From the NCBI RefSeq assembly GCF_002872335.1, contig NZ_NJAG01000002.1, forward strand, positions 248,001 to 312,000: 64,000 bases of DNA, given 5' to 3'. This document shows positions 1 to 8,825 of this stretch, piece after piece; positions within the stretch are counted from its first letter, which is position 1; every line of letters begins with the position of its first letter. Source of the stretch: Siphonobacter sp. BAB-5405. Its GTDB lineage: Bacteria; Bacteroidota; Bacteroidia; Cytophagales; Spirosomataceae. The notes under the pieces are model-generated. The model saw only the letters and a program-made list of their open reading frames with translations. It was not told the origin of the DNA and made no database searches. Made by a program: the position numbers and the translations under genes.

Positions 1-15
1 TATGCAATGCGGGGA
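1..15. repeat. Fragment of dispersed repeat cut by the window edge
   Basis: The first bases read TATGCAATGCGGGGA. The same core occurs twice in the repeat near the other end of the window (about 63447-63461 and 63552-63565). This is therefore probably the tail of another copy of that REP-like element, truncated by the window start. Confidence 0.45.
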
Positions 16-53
16 CATACCAGCATGATAGGTACAAGTCAAGAAGCTTGTAA

Positions 54-89
54 CGATAAAGGCAGGTAAAAACCTGCCTTTATCGTTTT
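54..89 (+). terminator. Intrinsic terminator hairpin
   Basis: Perfect 14-bp stem, CGATAAAGGCAGGT (54-67) with its complement (72-85), loop of four A, followed by TTTT. It lies beyond the 3' end of the leftward kbl gene. It has T residues on the plus strand, so it could end a gene entering from the left of the window; the symmetric stem could also stop kbl transcripts. Confidence 0.6.
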
Positions 90-133
90 CCTAATTATGA
101 TCAAAGGCTGGTTAGAGACGGCCTGGTTATCGG

Positions 134-1324
134 TTACTTAATCACCCCCAGCTCTTTACCAACTTTGGTAAACGCCGCAATGGCTTTTTCGAGGTGTTCG
201 CGTTCGTGACCGGCGGAGATTTGTACCCGGATCCGGGCTTTTCCCTGTGGTACTACGGGGTAAAAGAAGCCGATCACGTAAATACCCTCTTCCAACAATT
301 TTGACGCAAACTGCTGAGCCAGCGGAGCATCGTAAAGCATGATGGGAACAATGGGATGTTCGCCGGGCAGAATGTCAAAGCCCGCTGCGGTCATGGCTTC
401 GCGGAAGAAACGGGTATTCTCTTCCAGCTTGTCGCGTAACGTGGTTGAGGCCCGTAACAGCTCCAGCACTTTCAGGGAGGCTCCAACGACTACCGGGGCC
501 AGCGTATTCGAGAACAGGTACGGACGAGAGCGTTGACGCAACAGTTCTACAATTTCCTTGCGAGCCGCGGTAAAACCACCCGAAGCACCGCCCAGGGCTT
601 TTCCGTAGGTACCCGTGATAATGTCAATTCGGCCCAGAACATTCTTGTGCTCAGGTGTACCCCGGCCCGTTTTGCCCACAAAACCACTCGCGTGTGACTC
701 GTCCACCATCACCATGGCTCCGTACTGATCGGACAGGTCACAGATGACATCAAGTTGAGCAATGGTTCCGTCCATGGAAAATACTCCATCCGTAACAATC
801 AAAATGCGACGCGATCCCGCTGCAGCTTTTAATTGTTCTTCCAGATCAGCCATGTTATTGTGCTTGTAGCGAAAGCGTTTTGCCTTGCACAAACGAATAC
901 CGTCGATAATGGACGCGTGATTCAATTCATCGGAAATGATTGCGTCCTGTTCATTCAGCAAGGGTTCGAAAACCCCACCGTTGGCATCAAATGCGGCTGC
1001 GTACAAAATGCAGTCCTCGGCTCCCACAAATTCAGCCGTAGCTTTTTCGAGTTCTTTGTGAATGTCCTGCGTACCACAGATAAACCGAACCGACGACATG
1101 CCATATCCGTGTGAATCGACGGTCTGATGAGCCGCTTCGATAACCGAGGGGTGTGAGGACAGGCCCAGGTAATTGTTCGCACAGAAATTCAGTACATTCT
1201 GTCCGTTATAAGTAGCGATCACCGCCGACTGCGGCGTTACAATGATGCGTTCATTCTTATACAAACCCGCCTCCTGAATGGAAGCCAGCTCTTGCTGAAG
1301 TTCTTCTTTAATCGTTCCGTACAT
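134..1324 (-). CDS. kbl: Glycine C-acetyltransferase (2-amino-3-ketobutyrate CoA ligase)
   Basis: PLP-dependent enzyme that cleaves 2-amino-3-ketobutyrate with CoA to glycine and acetyl-CoA, the second step of threonine breakdown; cytoplasmic. The 396-residue length equals the family norm. Visible hallmarks are [13 protein letters not shown] near the N-terminus, DESHASGF (cofactor aspartate region) and the Schiff-base lysine segment [12 protein letters not shown] around residue 240, with the usual alpha-oxoamine synthase C-terminus. The gene follows a threonine-dehydrogenase-like gene by 12 bp, so the two surely form one operon. The closest alternatives are other alpha-oxoamine synthases (BioF, serine palmitoyltransferase), but the neighbour and overall sequence favour Kbl. 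Confidence 0.95.
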   Translation of the reverse strand: MYGTIKEELQQELASIQEAGLYKNERIIVTPQSAVIATYNGQNVLNFCANNYLGLSSHPSVIEAAHQTVDSHGYGMSSVRFICGTQDIHKELEKATAEFVGAEDCILYAAAFDANGGVFEPLLNEQDAIISDELNHASIIDGIRLCKAKRFRYKHNNMADLEEQLKAAAGSRRILIVTDGVFSMDGTIAQLDVICDLSDQYGAMVMVDESHASGFVGKTGRGTPEHKNVLGRIDIITGTYGKALGGASGGFTAARKEIVELLRQRSRPYLFSNTLAPVVVGASLKVLELLRASTTLRDKLEENTRFFREAMTAAGFDILPGEHPIVPIMLYDAPLAQQFASKLLEEGIYVIGFFYPVVPQGKARIRVQISAGHEREHLEKAIAAFTKVGKELGVIK

Positions 1325-1336
1325 AACTCGAAAAGT

Positions 1337-2293
1337 TTACGCCTGCGTGAGTGAAGGCTGATAATATTCAGAAAGATGATGGATCATTTCTTCCGTCATT
1401 CGGGAGAGATCAAAGGCCGGTGCCCAGCCCCAATCCTTGCGGGCAGCCTGATCATCAATCGTTTTGGGCCAGGAATCGGCAATTTGTTGCCGGAAATCCG
1501 GAACGTACTGCGTTCGAAAATTCGGGAAAAATTTCTGAATGGCCGCCGTTAGTTCAGCGGGTGTAAAACTTAGGCCCGCCAGGTTGTAGGCCGTCCGCAC
1601 CTGAATCCGGCTGCTTTCGGCTTCCATCAATTCCAGCGTGGCCCGAATGGCGTCATCCATGTAGATCATGGGCAGCCGCGTATTCTCCGACAGAAAACAG
1701 GTAAAATCCTGCCCCTGTACGGCCTGATGGTAAATGGCAACGGCGTAATCGGTGGTACCGCCGCCGGGTTGCGACTGGTAACTAATCACCCCCGGATACC
1801 GCAGCGAGCGTACATCAAGACCATACTTCACGTGGTAGTAATGCATCCAGTTTTCAGCCGCTACTTTACTGATGCCATAGACCGTCGTGGGATCAAGCTG
1901 CGTTTGCTGGGGCGTATCGAATGCCGGAGCACTGGGACCAAATACAGCAATCGAACTGGGAATAAATACTTTAGAGACGTTCTGGGTACGGGCTACTTCC
2001 AGTACATTCAGAGCCGTCTGCATGTTAATCTCCCAGGTTCGAATCGGATTCGCTTCTCCATTGGCCGAAAGGATCGCCGCTAAATGATAGATCTGCGTTA
2101 CCCGATATCGACGTACCAGAGCGGCCAGTTCCTCGGCTTTCGTGGCATCGAGTGATTCAAAAATTCCCGAAAATGCTTGCGGCAGCCGCAAATCAGAGGC
2201 TATCACGCGATTCAGTCCGTACTGATTTTGTAGGTGCTGGACCAAAACCGTACCGATCTGTCCACTAGCTCCGATAACAAGAATAGTATCCAT
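1337..2293 (-). CDS. SDR-type L-threonine 3-dehydrogenase (epimerase-like)
   Basis: NAD-dependent oxidoreductase of the extended SDR (UDP-glucose 4-epimerase-like) group, proposed to oxidise L-threonine to 2-amino-3-ketobutyrate. The 318-residue protein starts with the nucleotide-binding VIGASGQIGTVL, has the catalytic YGISKVAAENW (YxxxK), and shows the PGVIS and GTTDYAVAIYHQA segments typical of epimerase-type threonine dehydrogenases. The downstream kbl gene supplies the next enzyme. The divergent Lrp/AsnC gene suggests amino-acid-responsive control. Without the kbl neighbour it would only be called an NAD-dependent epimerase. Confidence 0.88.
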   Translation of the reverse strand: MDTILVIGASGQIGTVLVQHLQNQYGLNRVIASDLRLPQAFSGIFESLDATKAEELAALVRRYRVTQIYHLAAILSANGEANPIRTWEINMQTALNVLEVARTQNVSKVFIPSSIAVFGPSAPAFDTPQQTQLDPTTVYGISKVAAENWMHYYHVKYGLDVRSLRYPGVISYQSQPGGGTTDYAVAIYHQAVQGQDFTCFLSENTRLPMIYMDDAIRATLELMEAESSRIQVRTAYNLAGLSFTPAELTAAIQKFFPNFRTQYVPDFRQQIADSWPKTIDDQAARKDWGWAPAFDLSRMTEEMIHHLSEYYQPSLTQA

Positions 2294-2374
2294 AGGCCAG
2301 AAAATGATTAAGTGAAACGCCGACCATTTGAGGAACCGGTCAAAGCTCGGAAGCTTTTCTCACTGATTCCGACA

Positions 2375-2388
2375 CAAATCTATATTTG
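2375..2388. promoter_or_regulatory. Overlapping divergent -7 elements between threonine operon and lrp-type gene
   Basis: TATATTTG at 2381-2388 on the plus strand and TAGATTTG on the minus strand (2382-2375) both fit the Bacteroidota -7 consensus TAnnTTTG and overlap by two bases. They form a near-palindrome, ACAAAT-ct-ATATTTGT. They lie about 80 bp before the dehydrogenase start and about 150 bp before the regulator start. Clear -33 TTG boxes at the ideal spacing are not seen on either side. Confidence 0.45.
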
Positions 2389-2419
2389 TAGCAATATTTA
2401 TTGAAGTATTTTCGATCAC

Positions 2420-2463
2420 AAAGAAAATATTCCTTCAAGTGTTCATTTTAAAGAAAATATTCC
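2420..2463. promoter_or_regulatory. Phased direct repeats, candidate Lrp-type operator
   Basis: The 14-mer AAAGAAAATATTCC occurs at 2420-2433 and again at 2450-2463, a 30-bp (about three helical turns) spacing. The first copy also pairs with TTGAAGTATTTTC at 2401-2413 as an imperfect inverted repeat. AT-rich, helically phased sites upstream of an Lrp-family gene are what autoregulation by such proteins usually looks like. The assignment to this regulator is inference. Confidence 0.45.
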
Positions 2464-2535
2464 CTTTTATAGAAATCCATACTAGGTTTGTGGAAGAAAA
2501 TTTTTCGGTTAAAAAATTGATACCTGAACACCCTT

Positions 2536-2997
2536 ATGGAAAACCTGGATGAGCTGGATAGAACCTTGCTGCGTTTGCTACAGCAGGACGCTAAAATGAC
2601 CACGAAAGAGTTGGCTGCCGAGCTAAACCTTACCATCTCACCCGTTTACGAACGCATCAAGCGACTCGAATCCCTCGGCTACATTAAACAGTACGTGGCG
2701 GTACTGGACAAAACGCTGATTGGACAACCCGTAACCGTTTTTTGTCAGGTTTCCATGCGTTATCACAATGAAGCATTTATTGAAAAATTCGAGCAGACCA
2801 TTCAGGATCTGGAGGAAGTACAGGAATGCTACCACATGGCTGGGCAGGTTGATTTCCTGTTAAAAATCAATTTAAAGTCCCTGAATGATTATCACGATTT
2901 TGTGAAGTATAAACTATCGAAGCTGGAAAATATTGGAACGCTAAACAGCACGTTTGTATTAAAAGAAATCAAACATAACATTGGGTACAGCATCTAA
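2536..2997 (+). CDS. Lrp/AsnC family transcriptional regulator
   Basis: DNA-binding regulator of 153 residues, the standard family length. It has an N-terminal AsnC-type helix-turn-helix (about residues 4-62, LDELDRTLLRLLQQDAKMTT then ELAAELNLTISPVYERIKRL) and a C-terminal RAM/effector domain (about 68-150) with the conserved YHMAGQVDFLLKI segment. It is divergent from the threonine degradation operon, so control of that operon by an amino acid ligand, plus autoregulation, is the natural inference. The ATG at 2536 fits the expected N-terminus. Confidence 0.93.
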   Translation: MENLDELDRTLLRLLQQDAKMTTKELAAELNLTISPVYERIKRLESLGYIKQYVAVLDKTLIGQPVTVFCQVSMRYHNEAFIEKFEQTIQDLEEVQECYHMAGQVDFLLKINLKSLNDYHDFVKYKLSKLENIGTLNSTFVLKEIKHNIGYSI

Positions 2998-3000
2998 AAA

Positions 3001-3033
3001 TAAAGCGGCGGATTTCGTCAATCCGCCGCTTTA
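3001..3033. terminator. Bidirectional terminator between convergent genes
   Basis: Perfect 14-bp stem TAAAGCGGCGGATT (3001-3014) and complement (3020-3033) with a 5-nt loop. It sits immediately after the lrp-type stop and before the stop of the leftward response regulator, serving both strands. Confidence 0.85.
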
Positions 3034-3053
3034 GCTACTATCGTAATCATTTC

Positions 3054-3758
3054 TTACAGAATATTCAGTTTCTCGAGTAATTCAGGTTTATTCGCCCGGC
3101 TAATCGGGATTACTTTATCCGCAATAACTAAGTTACTTTCTTCAATATCAACGATTTTGGAAAGGTTGATAATAAAGCTCCGGTGCACGCGGAAAAAGAA
3201 TTTAGGATTGAGTTTTTCCTCCAGGTTTTTCATTGTTGCGTACACAATATGAGAACCCTGATTGGTACGGATTTTAACATAATCGCCAACATTCTCAACG
3301 TACAGAATATTATCATACTCAATGCGAATATAGCGTCCTTCTGTTTTTACGTAAATTTCGTTTGGATCCGTATTTTTGGGAACCACCGGTGCCTTCACCG
3401 CTGATTTTTTATCGATAACCTTATCTACTGCCTGCATGAAGCGGGGAAGTGAAATAGGCTTTTTCAAATAGTCCGTAACCTGGTACTGAAAGGCGTCAAA
3501 GGCGTATTCGGTCTTAGATGTTGTAAGAATTACGGAGGGCATATAGGATAGCTGATCCAACAGTTCAAGCCCACTTAATCCCGGCATTTCAACATCCAGA
3601 AAAAGAACATCAACAATTTTCTCTCTTAAGAAATTTAAACCCTCCGTAGATTGATCAAATATTCCAATAATCTCTAACTCTTCTCGCTTTTCGCACAACC
3701 GTTCAAGGGAGAGACGAGCCATTAACTCATCATCTACAATAACGCATTTTAATTTCAT
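3054..3758 (-). CDS. LytTR-family response regulator
   Basis: Two-domain regulator of 234 residues: receiver domain (about 3-120) with acidic pocket VDDE near residue 10, phospho-acceptor D55 in FLDVEMPG, and conserved TTSKTEYAFDAF and LKKPISL segments; and a LytTR DNA-binding domain (about 130-230) with IRIEYDNILYVENVGDYVKI and FFRVHRSFIINLSKI. Its ATG overlaps the kinase stop by 4 bp (ATGA), so it is translationally coupled to the hybrid kinase. Kinase-linked LytTR regulators usually bind promoter repeats; no target can be named. Confidence 0.94.
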   Translation of the reverse strand: MKLKCVIVDDELMARLSLERLCEKREELEIIGIFDQSTEGLNFLREKIVDVLFLDVEMPGLSGLELLDQLSYMPSVILTTSKTEYAFDAFQYQVTDYLKKPISLPRFMQAVDKVIDKKSAVKAPVVPKNTDPNEIYVKTEGRYIRIEYDNILYVENVGDYVKIRTNQGSHIVYATMKNLEEKLNPKFFFRVHRSFIINLSKIVDIEESNLVIADKVIPISRANKPELLEKLNIL

Positions 3759-6241
3759 TGGGCAGCGGTTTTAAAGGCAAGCCTGTTTACTTCCTCGGCT
3801 AATATAACAGCCATACGGCTTAATTCTGTTTGAAAAAAGTTAATTTTTTCAGGTATGCCTTCGGGGTTGTTGTCGTGAGTTAATTGAACTTCAATGGATT
3901 TTAAGTACTTCTGTAAGCCCGTGAGGCCTACCATAGCGAGGGGCGGATTAAGCTTGTGAGCCTCCCTGGCCAGTGATTCCCAATTTTGCTGCAGAACCAG
4001 CGGAGTTAAATGAGCGTATTCTGGCAGCACTTCATCCCGAAAAGTCTGGAACATTTCATACGCATACGTCCATTCTTCGCCGTATAATTCATGCAGATAT
4101 ACACTATCAAGCTCCGGATGATACTGCCATTTTTGTTCTTCCATCTCCTGCGTATCTGATGGAGAAAGATACATTGAGATTTTCTCCAGAAGTTGTTTAG
4201 GTGTAAAAGGTTTAGCCAGAAAATCAGTCATGCCCACTTTCAGGGCCTGTTCCTTTTGTTCCTGCATGGCAGAGGCTGTCAGGGCGACAATCGGTATATT
4301 CTGATTAATATTTTGAGTAGATCTAATCATAAGGGTAGTTTCATAGCCATCTAGAAATGGCATTTGAATGTCCATTAGGATTAAATCAAAATTTTCATGC
4401 TCAATGATTCGAATGGCTTCCTGCCCATCCGTGACAATTTTGTAGGGTAGATTCCATTTGTCGAGCAGCCCCCCTACGTACTTGCGATTCATGAGGTTAT
4501 CTTCCACAACTAGAATCCGCTGAGTAGTATTTACTATAGGTATCTGATGCTCTGATTTAACAAAGTTAATTTTCTTAAACGGTAATTGAAAAATAAATCG
4601 CGTTCCTTCTCCTTTTTTCGTATATACCGTAATACTCCCTCCGAGCAGGTCGATCAGGTGTTTGACAAGAGCTAAACCGAGGCCCGCCCCTTGATACTTA
4701 TAGCCCGTTTCGTTGGGTAATTGTTTAAACTTTTCGAAAATTACTTCAAGTTTATCGTCATCAATTCCAACACCCGTATCCCGAATTTCAAATTGAATAG
4801 TGATCGTTTCGTTCGTACTTTGGACTTGTTTCGCTTTCAGATTAATCTTGCCCCGCTCCGTAAACTTGTACGCATTATTGAGCAGCTTTGATACAATTTG
4901 GTAAATCAGTCGTTCACTTCCGTAGACCTGTGTAGCTAAATTTGGATCAATGTCCAGGGCAATCTCTACGTCCTTTTTGTTGTTTTGTAATTCATAAATT
5001 CGGTGCAGAGCCATCAATAGACCACGGATGTCAAATTCTTTCAACTGAAGGGGTAATGTGCCGTTCTCAAGAGCGGATATATCCAGAATATCTGTCAGTA
5101 AATTTTGTAATATTCGGGACGAAGATTGAAGTATTTCCAAATATTCTTTTTGCTCCGCATTGACCTGCGTGTCGTAAAGCAGGTGCGTCATTCCGATGAT
5201 GGCATTCAGTGGCGTGCGAATTTCATGGCTCATATTCGCGAGAAACTGCTTCTCCGCGAGTTGAGCATCTTCGGCAGCTTTTTTGGCCAGAGCCAGGTCA
5301 TCAATCAGTTTTCTACGTTCTGTATTGTCGTAATGAATACCTACGGAGCCTATCACTTTTCCTGCGGCATCATACACGGGAGCTCCGTTTACGATTACCC
5401 AAATAATACGCCCATCCTTACAACGCAGAGGTATTTCGTAGCTACTGGTTTTCCCTTCAAAGCGGGTTTTACTTTGTTCGTTAATAAAATCCGTATACGC
5501 TTCCAGCAATAACAATTCAGACGCAGGTTTTCCCACCAATTCTTCGCTGGTATAACCTACCATCCGGCAAAAACGATCATGGGCTCTAACGATTCGTTCT
5601 TCCGTATCTACCTCCAGTATTCCAAGGTCCATTTTTTCAATAATAGACCAATAATTTTCCTGAATCTGCTTAAAGTTTTGCGGAGAAAGATAATTCTTAT
5701 TACTGATCTGAAATTTCCATACATGCCAGGTTGCACTCCCTTCAGGGACCAGCGGTATAAAATCAATTACAATTACTTTATCTTCCGTAATGGGGAGTGT
5801 AAAATGCTCAACAATCTGATGTCTGGGAACAAATTCGCGAAGCTGGTCTACTGCTGTTTTATCAACGTTAAAACGACTGAGGTACGTTTCAAAAATCTCA
5901 TCAATTGTTTTCCCAATTAATTCATTTGCGGCCACTTTTATCTCAAAAATGTCGCAATAACTTTGATTGATGTAAACAACTTTTCGCTCTTCATTTTCAA
6001 TCAGCAGCCCGTAAGGAAGCTGGTCGCTTCTGGTCCACAACGCGGATTGTTCAGTCATGGGCTGTTGACTGGCTGTATCCTCAACCAGTGGGCGTATAGC
6101 CACAGGACTCGATTTTTCGGCTTTCAAGCTGCCGGTTTCCATTGATTTTCCAGGTTGATTAACTTCTTCCATCATCTGACTAATGAACAGTTTAGTAATT
6201 GTTGATGGAGTCAATCCCTCCTTCTTTGTATGGCCGATCAT
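3755..6241 (-). CDS. Hybrid sensor histidine kinase (PAS-PAS-HisKA-HATPase-REC-Hpt)
   Basis: An 828-residue multidomain kinase without obvious membrane segments, so probably cytosolic. Order: unstructured N-terminus, PAS about 72-180, PAS/PAC about 195-310, HisKA with phospho-histidine H339 in SHEIRTPLN, HATPase with NNAYKF, DTGVGI and GAGLGLAL, receiver domain about 575-690 with D624 (MDIQMPFLDG) and K677 (AKPF), and a C-terminal Hpt-like domain with AREAHKL (H762). This gives an internal His-Asp-His relay, with the overlapping LytTR regulator as likely final acceptor. The signal sensed by the PAS domains is unknown. Confidence 0.92.
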   Translation of the reverse strand: MIGHTKKEGLTPSTITKLFISQMMEEVNQPGKSMETGSLKAEKSSPVAIRPLVEDTASQQPMTEQSALWTRSDQLPYGLLIENEERKVVYINQSYCDIFEIKVAANELIGKTIDEIFETYLSRFNVDKTAVDQLREFVPRHQIVEHFTLPITEDKVIVIDFIPLVPEGSATWHVWKFQISNKNYLSPQNFKQIQENYWSIIEKMDLGILEVDTEERIVRAHDRFCRMVGYTSEELVGKPASELLLLEAYTDFINEQSKTRFEGKTSSYEIPLRCKDGRIIWVIVNGAPVYDAAGKVIGSVGIHYDNTERRKLIDDLALAKKAAEDAQLAEKQFLANMSHEIRTPLNAIIGMTHLLYDTQVNAEQKEYLEILQSSSRILQNLLTDILDISALENGTLPLQLKEFDIRGLLMALHRIYELQNNKKDVEIALDIDPNLATQVYGSERLIYQIVSKLLNNAYKFTERGKINLKAKQVQSTNETITIQFEIRDTGVGIDDDKLEVIFEKFKQLPNETGYKYQGAGLGLALVKHLIDLLGGSITVYTKKGEGTRFIFQLPFKKINFVKSEHQIPIVNTTQRILVVEDNLMNRKYVGGLLDKWNLPYKIVTDGQEAIRIIEHENFDLILMDIQMPFLDGYETTLMIRSTQNINQNIPIVALTASAMQEQKEQALKVGMTDFLAKPFTPKQLLEKISMYLSPSDTQEMEEQKWQYHPELDSVYLHELYGEEWTYAYEMFQTFRDEVLPEYAHLTPLVLQQNWESLAREAHKLNPPLAMVGLTGLQKYLKSIEVQLTHDNNPEGIPEKINFFQTELSRMAVILAEEVNRLAFKTAAQ

Positions 6242-6916
6242 TTTTCATAGTAGGTGGTGTGGTACATTCTTTACAATTCGTTATTTCCAGCATAAGTACT
6301 ATTCTATTTAACACAGCACGCAGACAAACATTCTGTAACTGCTTGCAACTGCGGTAGAATAAGTTTAAACTCGTAACGAACGGCATCAGTAACGGTAAAT
6401 GTAGATAAAATTACTCAAAAATATTAAACAATTTCAAGTAATTAACTTAATAGCGGCTTTAGAAATTCAATAACGCAGGACTTCTTAACAACCCTCTTTA
6501 GTACTTTTATTAAGGATTTGCACAAATGATCATACGTTTAACAATAATACTAAAACTGGAATAATTCAGTAATTATTTTAGATGAAAGGAATAAATGATC
6601 GTTTTAATGAATTAGTCTGCTTTTCTGTATATAAAAGTCTGTTTTCTGCTGAAAAAACCCTGAAATACGCAGTTGATCGAAAAGACTTCATTTGCTCGTC
6701 ATTAGTGCCTGATATTTGTATCAAAAAAAGCACCCCAAAACAGCGTACAGGGAAAGCGTTTAGTAGTGAAGTAATTAACCCCATTGTTTACCCACACCTG
6801 ATCAGTTGTTATTCATTTCCCCCAGATACGTAGGTGTTTATTCAGCGGACGGGCGATCACCATACAGAGAATAGATCACTTACCAGAGAAGGTAGCCATG
6901 AGCTACCTTTTTTGTT
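6242..6916. other. AT-rich intergenic region, no convincing gene
   Basis: The 675-bp gap between the kinase start and the enoyl-CoA hydratase stop is visibly richer in A+T than its flanks. Overlapping opposite-strand reading frames of 83 and 68 codons (about 6578-6833) share no recognisable family, start signal or signal peptide, and are taken as chance. The kinase promoter must lie in its left part. One terminator-like hairpin lies at its right end. Confidence 0.5.
6889..6914 (+). terminator. Plus-strand terminator-like hairpin
   Basis: AAGGTAGC (6889-6896), loop CATGA, GCTACCTT (6902-6909), then a run of T. The T run is on the plus strand although the next annotated gene is on the minus strand. 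It either ends an unrecognised rightward transcript from the preceding gap or acts symmetrically on the leftward hydratase transcript. Confidence 0.6.
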
Positions 6917-7693
6917 TTACCTTCCCTGAAAGTTTGGCTTTCGCTTTTGCCGGAAAGCACGCAAGCCTTCCGCTACATCCTGCGTTTTTCCGAGTAATTC
7001 CTGACATTCCGCTTCCCGATCCAGCATGGTTTCCAGCGTTGCGGTAGCAGACTCATTCAGGAGCTGTTTCAAATAACCGATGGCCAGCGTCGGAGCCTGC
7101 GTGTAGTACTCCGTCCAGCGGCTTACGGCCTCATCAAGCTGTTCCCCGGGTACTACGTCATTGACCAGGCCCCAGGCATGGCATTCCGCTGCCGGTAGCG
7201 TTTTCCCCGTGCTCGCCCACTCAAATGCCCGCTGAAGGCCCACCAGCCGGGGTAGAAAAAAAGTAGTACCTGCATCGGGAATCAGGCCGATGTGAACAAA
7301 AAGCTGGGCCATGCTGGCATGACCAGCCGCTATTCGCAGGTCGCAGGCCAGAGCCAGGGCAGCTCCCGCTCCGGCTGCTACCCCATTCAGGCGGGCAATG
7401 ATGGGTTTGGGTAGCCTCCGCATGGTTTGGATGAGTGGTAAGTAGTGTTCCCGTAAGACCTGACCCATCCCCTCAGACTCCCCGATTCCGAGCTTTAAAT
7501 CGGCCCCGGAACAAAAAGCTTTATCACCCGATCCCGTCAACACGATTACGCGTATACGCTCTTCAGAATCAGCTTGTTTGAAAGCCTGATTCAGTTCTCC
7601 CAATAGCTCCGGACTCAGGGCATGGTATACCTCAGGCCGGTGCATCGTCAGGTAGGCTACCTGATCTCGTACTTCATACAACAAAGTTTTCAT
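6917..7693 (-). CDS. Enoyl-CoA hydratase/isomerase family protein
   Basis: Crotonase-fold enzyme of 258 residues, the usual size. It shows the CoA-binding/oxyanion segments AFCSGADLKLG and GVAAGAGAALALACDLRIA, and FVHIGLIPDAGTTFFLPRL carrying the aspartate position typical of PaaG-type isomerases. Candidate reactions are hydration or isomerisation of enoyl-CoA in fatty-acid or phenylacetyl-CoA breakdown. The gene stands alone, with no other beta-oxidation gene adjacent, so the substrate cannot be fixed. The ATG at 7693 gives a standard N-terminus. Confidence 0.9.
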   Translation of the reverse strand: MKTLLYEVRDQVAYLTMHRPEVYHALSPELLGELNQAFKQADSEERIRVIVLTGSGDKAFCSGADLKLGIGESEGMGQVLREHYLPLIQTMRRLPKPIIARLNGVAAGAGAALALACDLRIAAGHASMAQLFVHIGLIPDAGTTFFLPRLVGLQRAFEWASTGKTLPAAECHAWGLVNDVVPGEQLDEAVSRWTEYYTQAPTLAIGYLKQLLNESATATLETMLDREAECQELLGKTQDVAEGLRAFRQKRKPNFQGR

Positions 7694-7864
7694 GACCTTT
7701 TCAGTGATTGGTGGGCGTGCTGGTAAGCCGTAACGGCTGAACTCTTCTCAAGTATAGGATTTTATAGCGATTGCACCCAATCCTGAAAAAATATTATTTA
7801 TTCTACTTTTCATTTAATCCTTACGTCACCGCTGTATATTGCCTATTTCGTAACCAGCACAGCC

Positions 7865-8746
7865 ATGGTCTCTTATTTTCTTCAACATATTAAATACGAA
7901 AAGCGACTGAGCGAACATACGCTGACGGCGTACCGGTCAGATATGGAACAACTGTCGCAGTATCTCCTGGAGAGTTACGAACTGGATGCTCCCGAAAAGG
8001 CAGACTTTCAAATGCTCCGTTCGTGGGTAGCGAGCCTGGCAGAAAAGAAACTGGATAACCGCTCGATTAACCGTAAAATCGCTACGTTACGGACTTTCTA
8101 CGGATTTCTGCTCCGGAAACGCGTCATTACCAATGACCCGATGCTGTCAATTAAGGCATTGAAAACGGACCGTACCCTACCTACATTCGTTCGGGAACAG
8201 GAAATGACGACCCTGCTCGATGATATTACCTTCACCGACGATTTCACCGGCGTACGCGATAAACTGGTACTGGAACTACTCTACGGAACGGGCATGCGTT
8301 TAACCGAGTTGATTACACTCAAGGATGCCGACCTGGATGGGTATGAGCGTACCCTAACCGTTCTGGGTAAACGTAACAAGTACCGGATCCTGCCGCTGTC
8401 CGCTTCGCTGTATAAACTGATTCGTCAGTACCAGAACTTCAAGCAGGAAACCTTCAACGGCTCCTGTGAGGATGTACTAATTGTTTCTGATCTGGGAAAT
8501 AAAGCCTATCCGGTTATGATTCAACGGATTGTCAAGCGATACCTCACGCTGGTTTCTTCCCTGGAAAAACGCAGTCCGCACGTCTTACGCCACAGTTTTG
8601 CCACACACCTGCTGAACCGGGGAGCCGACCTCAACGCGATCAAAGATTTACTGGGTCATAGTTCACTGGCTGCCACGCAGGTCTATACGCACAATTCCAT
8701 TGAAAAACTCAAAGAAGCTTATCAGCAGGCTCATCCTAAGGCTTAA
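7865..8746 (+). CDS. Tyrosine recombinase XerC/XerD type
   Basis: Site-specific recombinase of 293 residues, full length for the Xer family that resolves chromosome dimers. N-terminal SAM-like core-binding domain (about 3-85), then the catalytic domain with R in GTGMRLTEL, K in GKRNKYRILPL, HxxR in HVLRHSFATHLL, H in LLGHSSLAATQ and the nucleophile Y in VYTHNS. It has no integron or phage neighbours, so a housekeeping role is more likely than an integrase role. Whether it is XerC or XerD cannot be decided here. It ends in a clear terminator. Confidence 0.92.
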   Translation: MVSYFLQHIKYEKRLSEHTLTAYRSDMEQLSQYLLESYELDAPEKADFQMLRSWVASLAEKKLDNRSINRKIATLRTFYGFLLRKRVITNDPMLSIKALKTDRTLPTFVREQEMTTLLDDITFTDDFTGVRDKLVLELLYGTGMRLTELITLKDADLDGYERTLTVLGKRNKYRILPLSASLYKLIRQYQNFKQETFNGSCEDVLIVSDLGNKAYPVMIQRIVKRYLTLVSSLEKRSPHVLRHSFATHLLNRGADLNAIKDLLGHSSLAATQVYTHNSIEKLKEAYQQAHPKA

Positions 8747-8760
8747 GCCATGATTCTTTC

Positions 8761-8799
8761 CGGGCGAAACAGGGTTAAGCTCCGTTTCGCCCGTCTCTT
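8761..8799 (+). terminator. Terminator after xer gene
   Basis: CGGGCGAAAC (8761-8770) pairs with GTTTCGCCCG (8784-8793), loop 13 nt with inner pairing, followed by TCTCTTT. Confidence 0.7.
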
Positions 8800-8825
8800 T
8801 CCTAACTAAACCTATCTTGTTCTTT

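Noticed and set aside
6582-6833. An 83-codon frame in the AT-rich gap upstream of the kinase
   Set aside because: Overlaps an equally long opposite frame; no start signal, promoter or family pattern.
7865-8746. Xer gene as integrase of a mobile element
   Set aside because: Length and motifs fit housekeeping XerC/D, and there is no tRNA, attachment repeat, excisionase or phage gene nearby.
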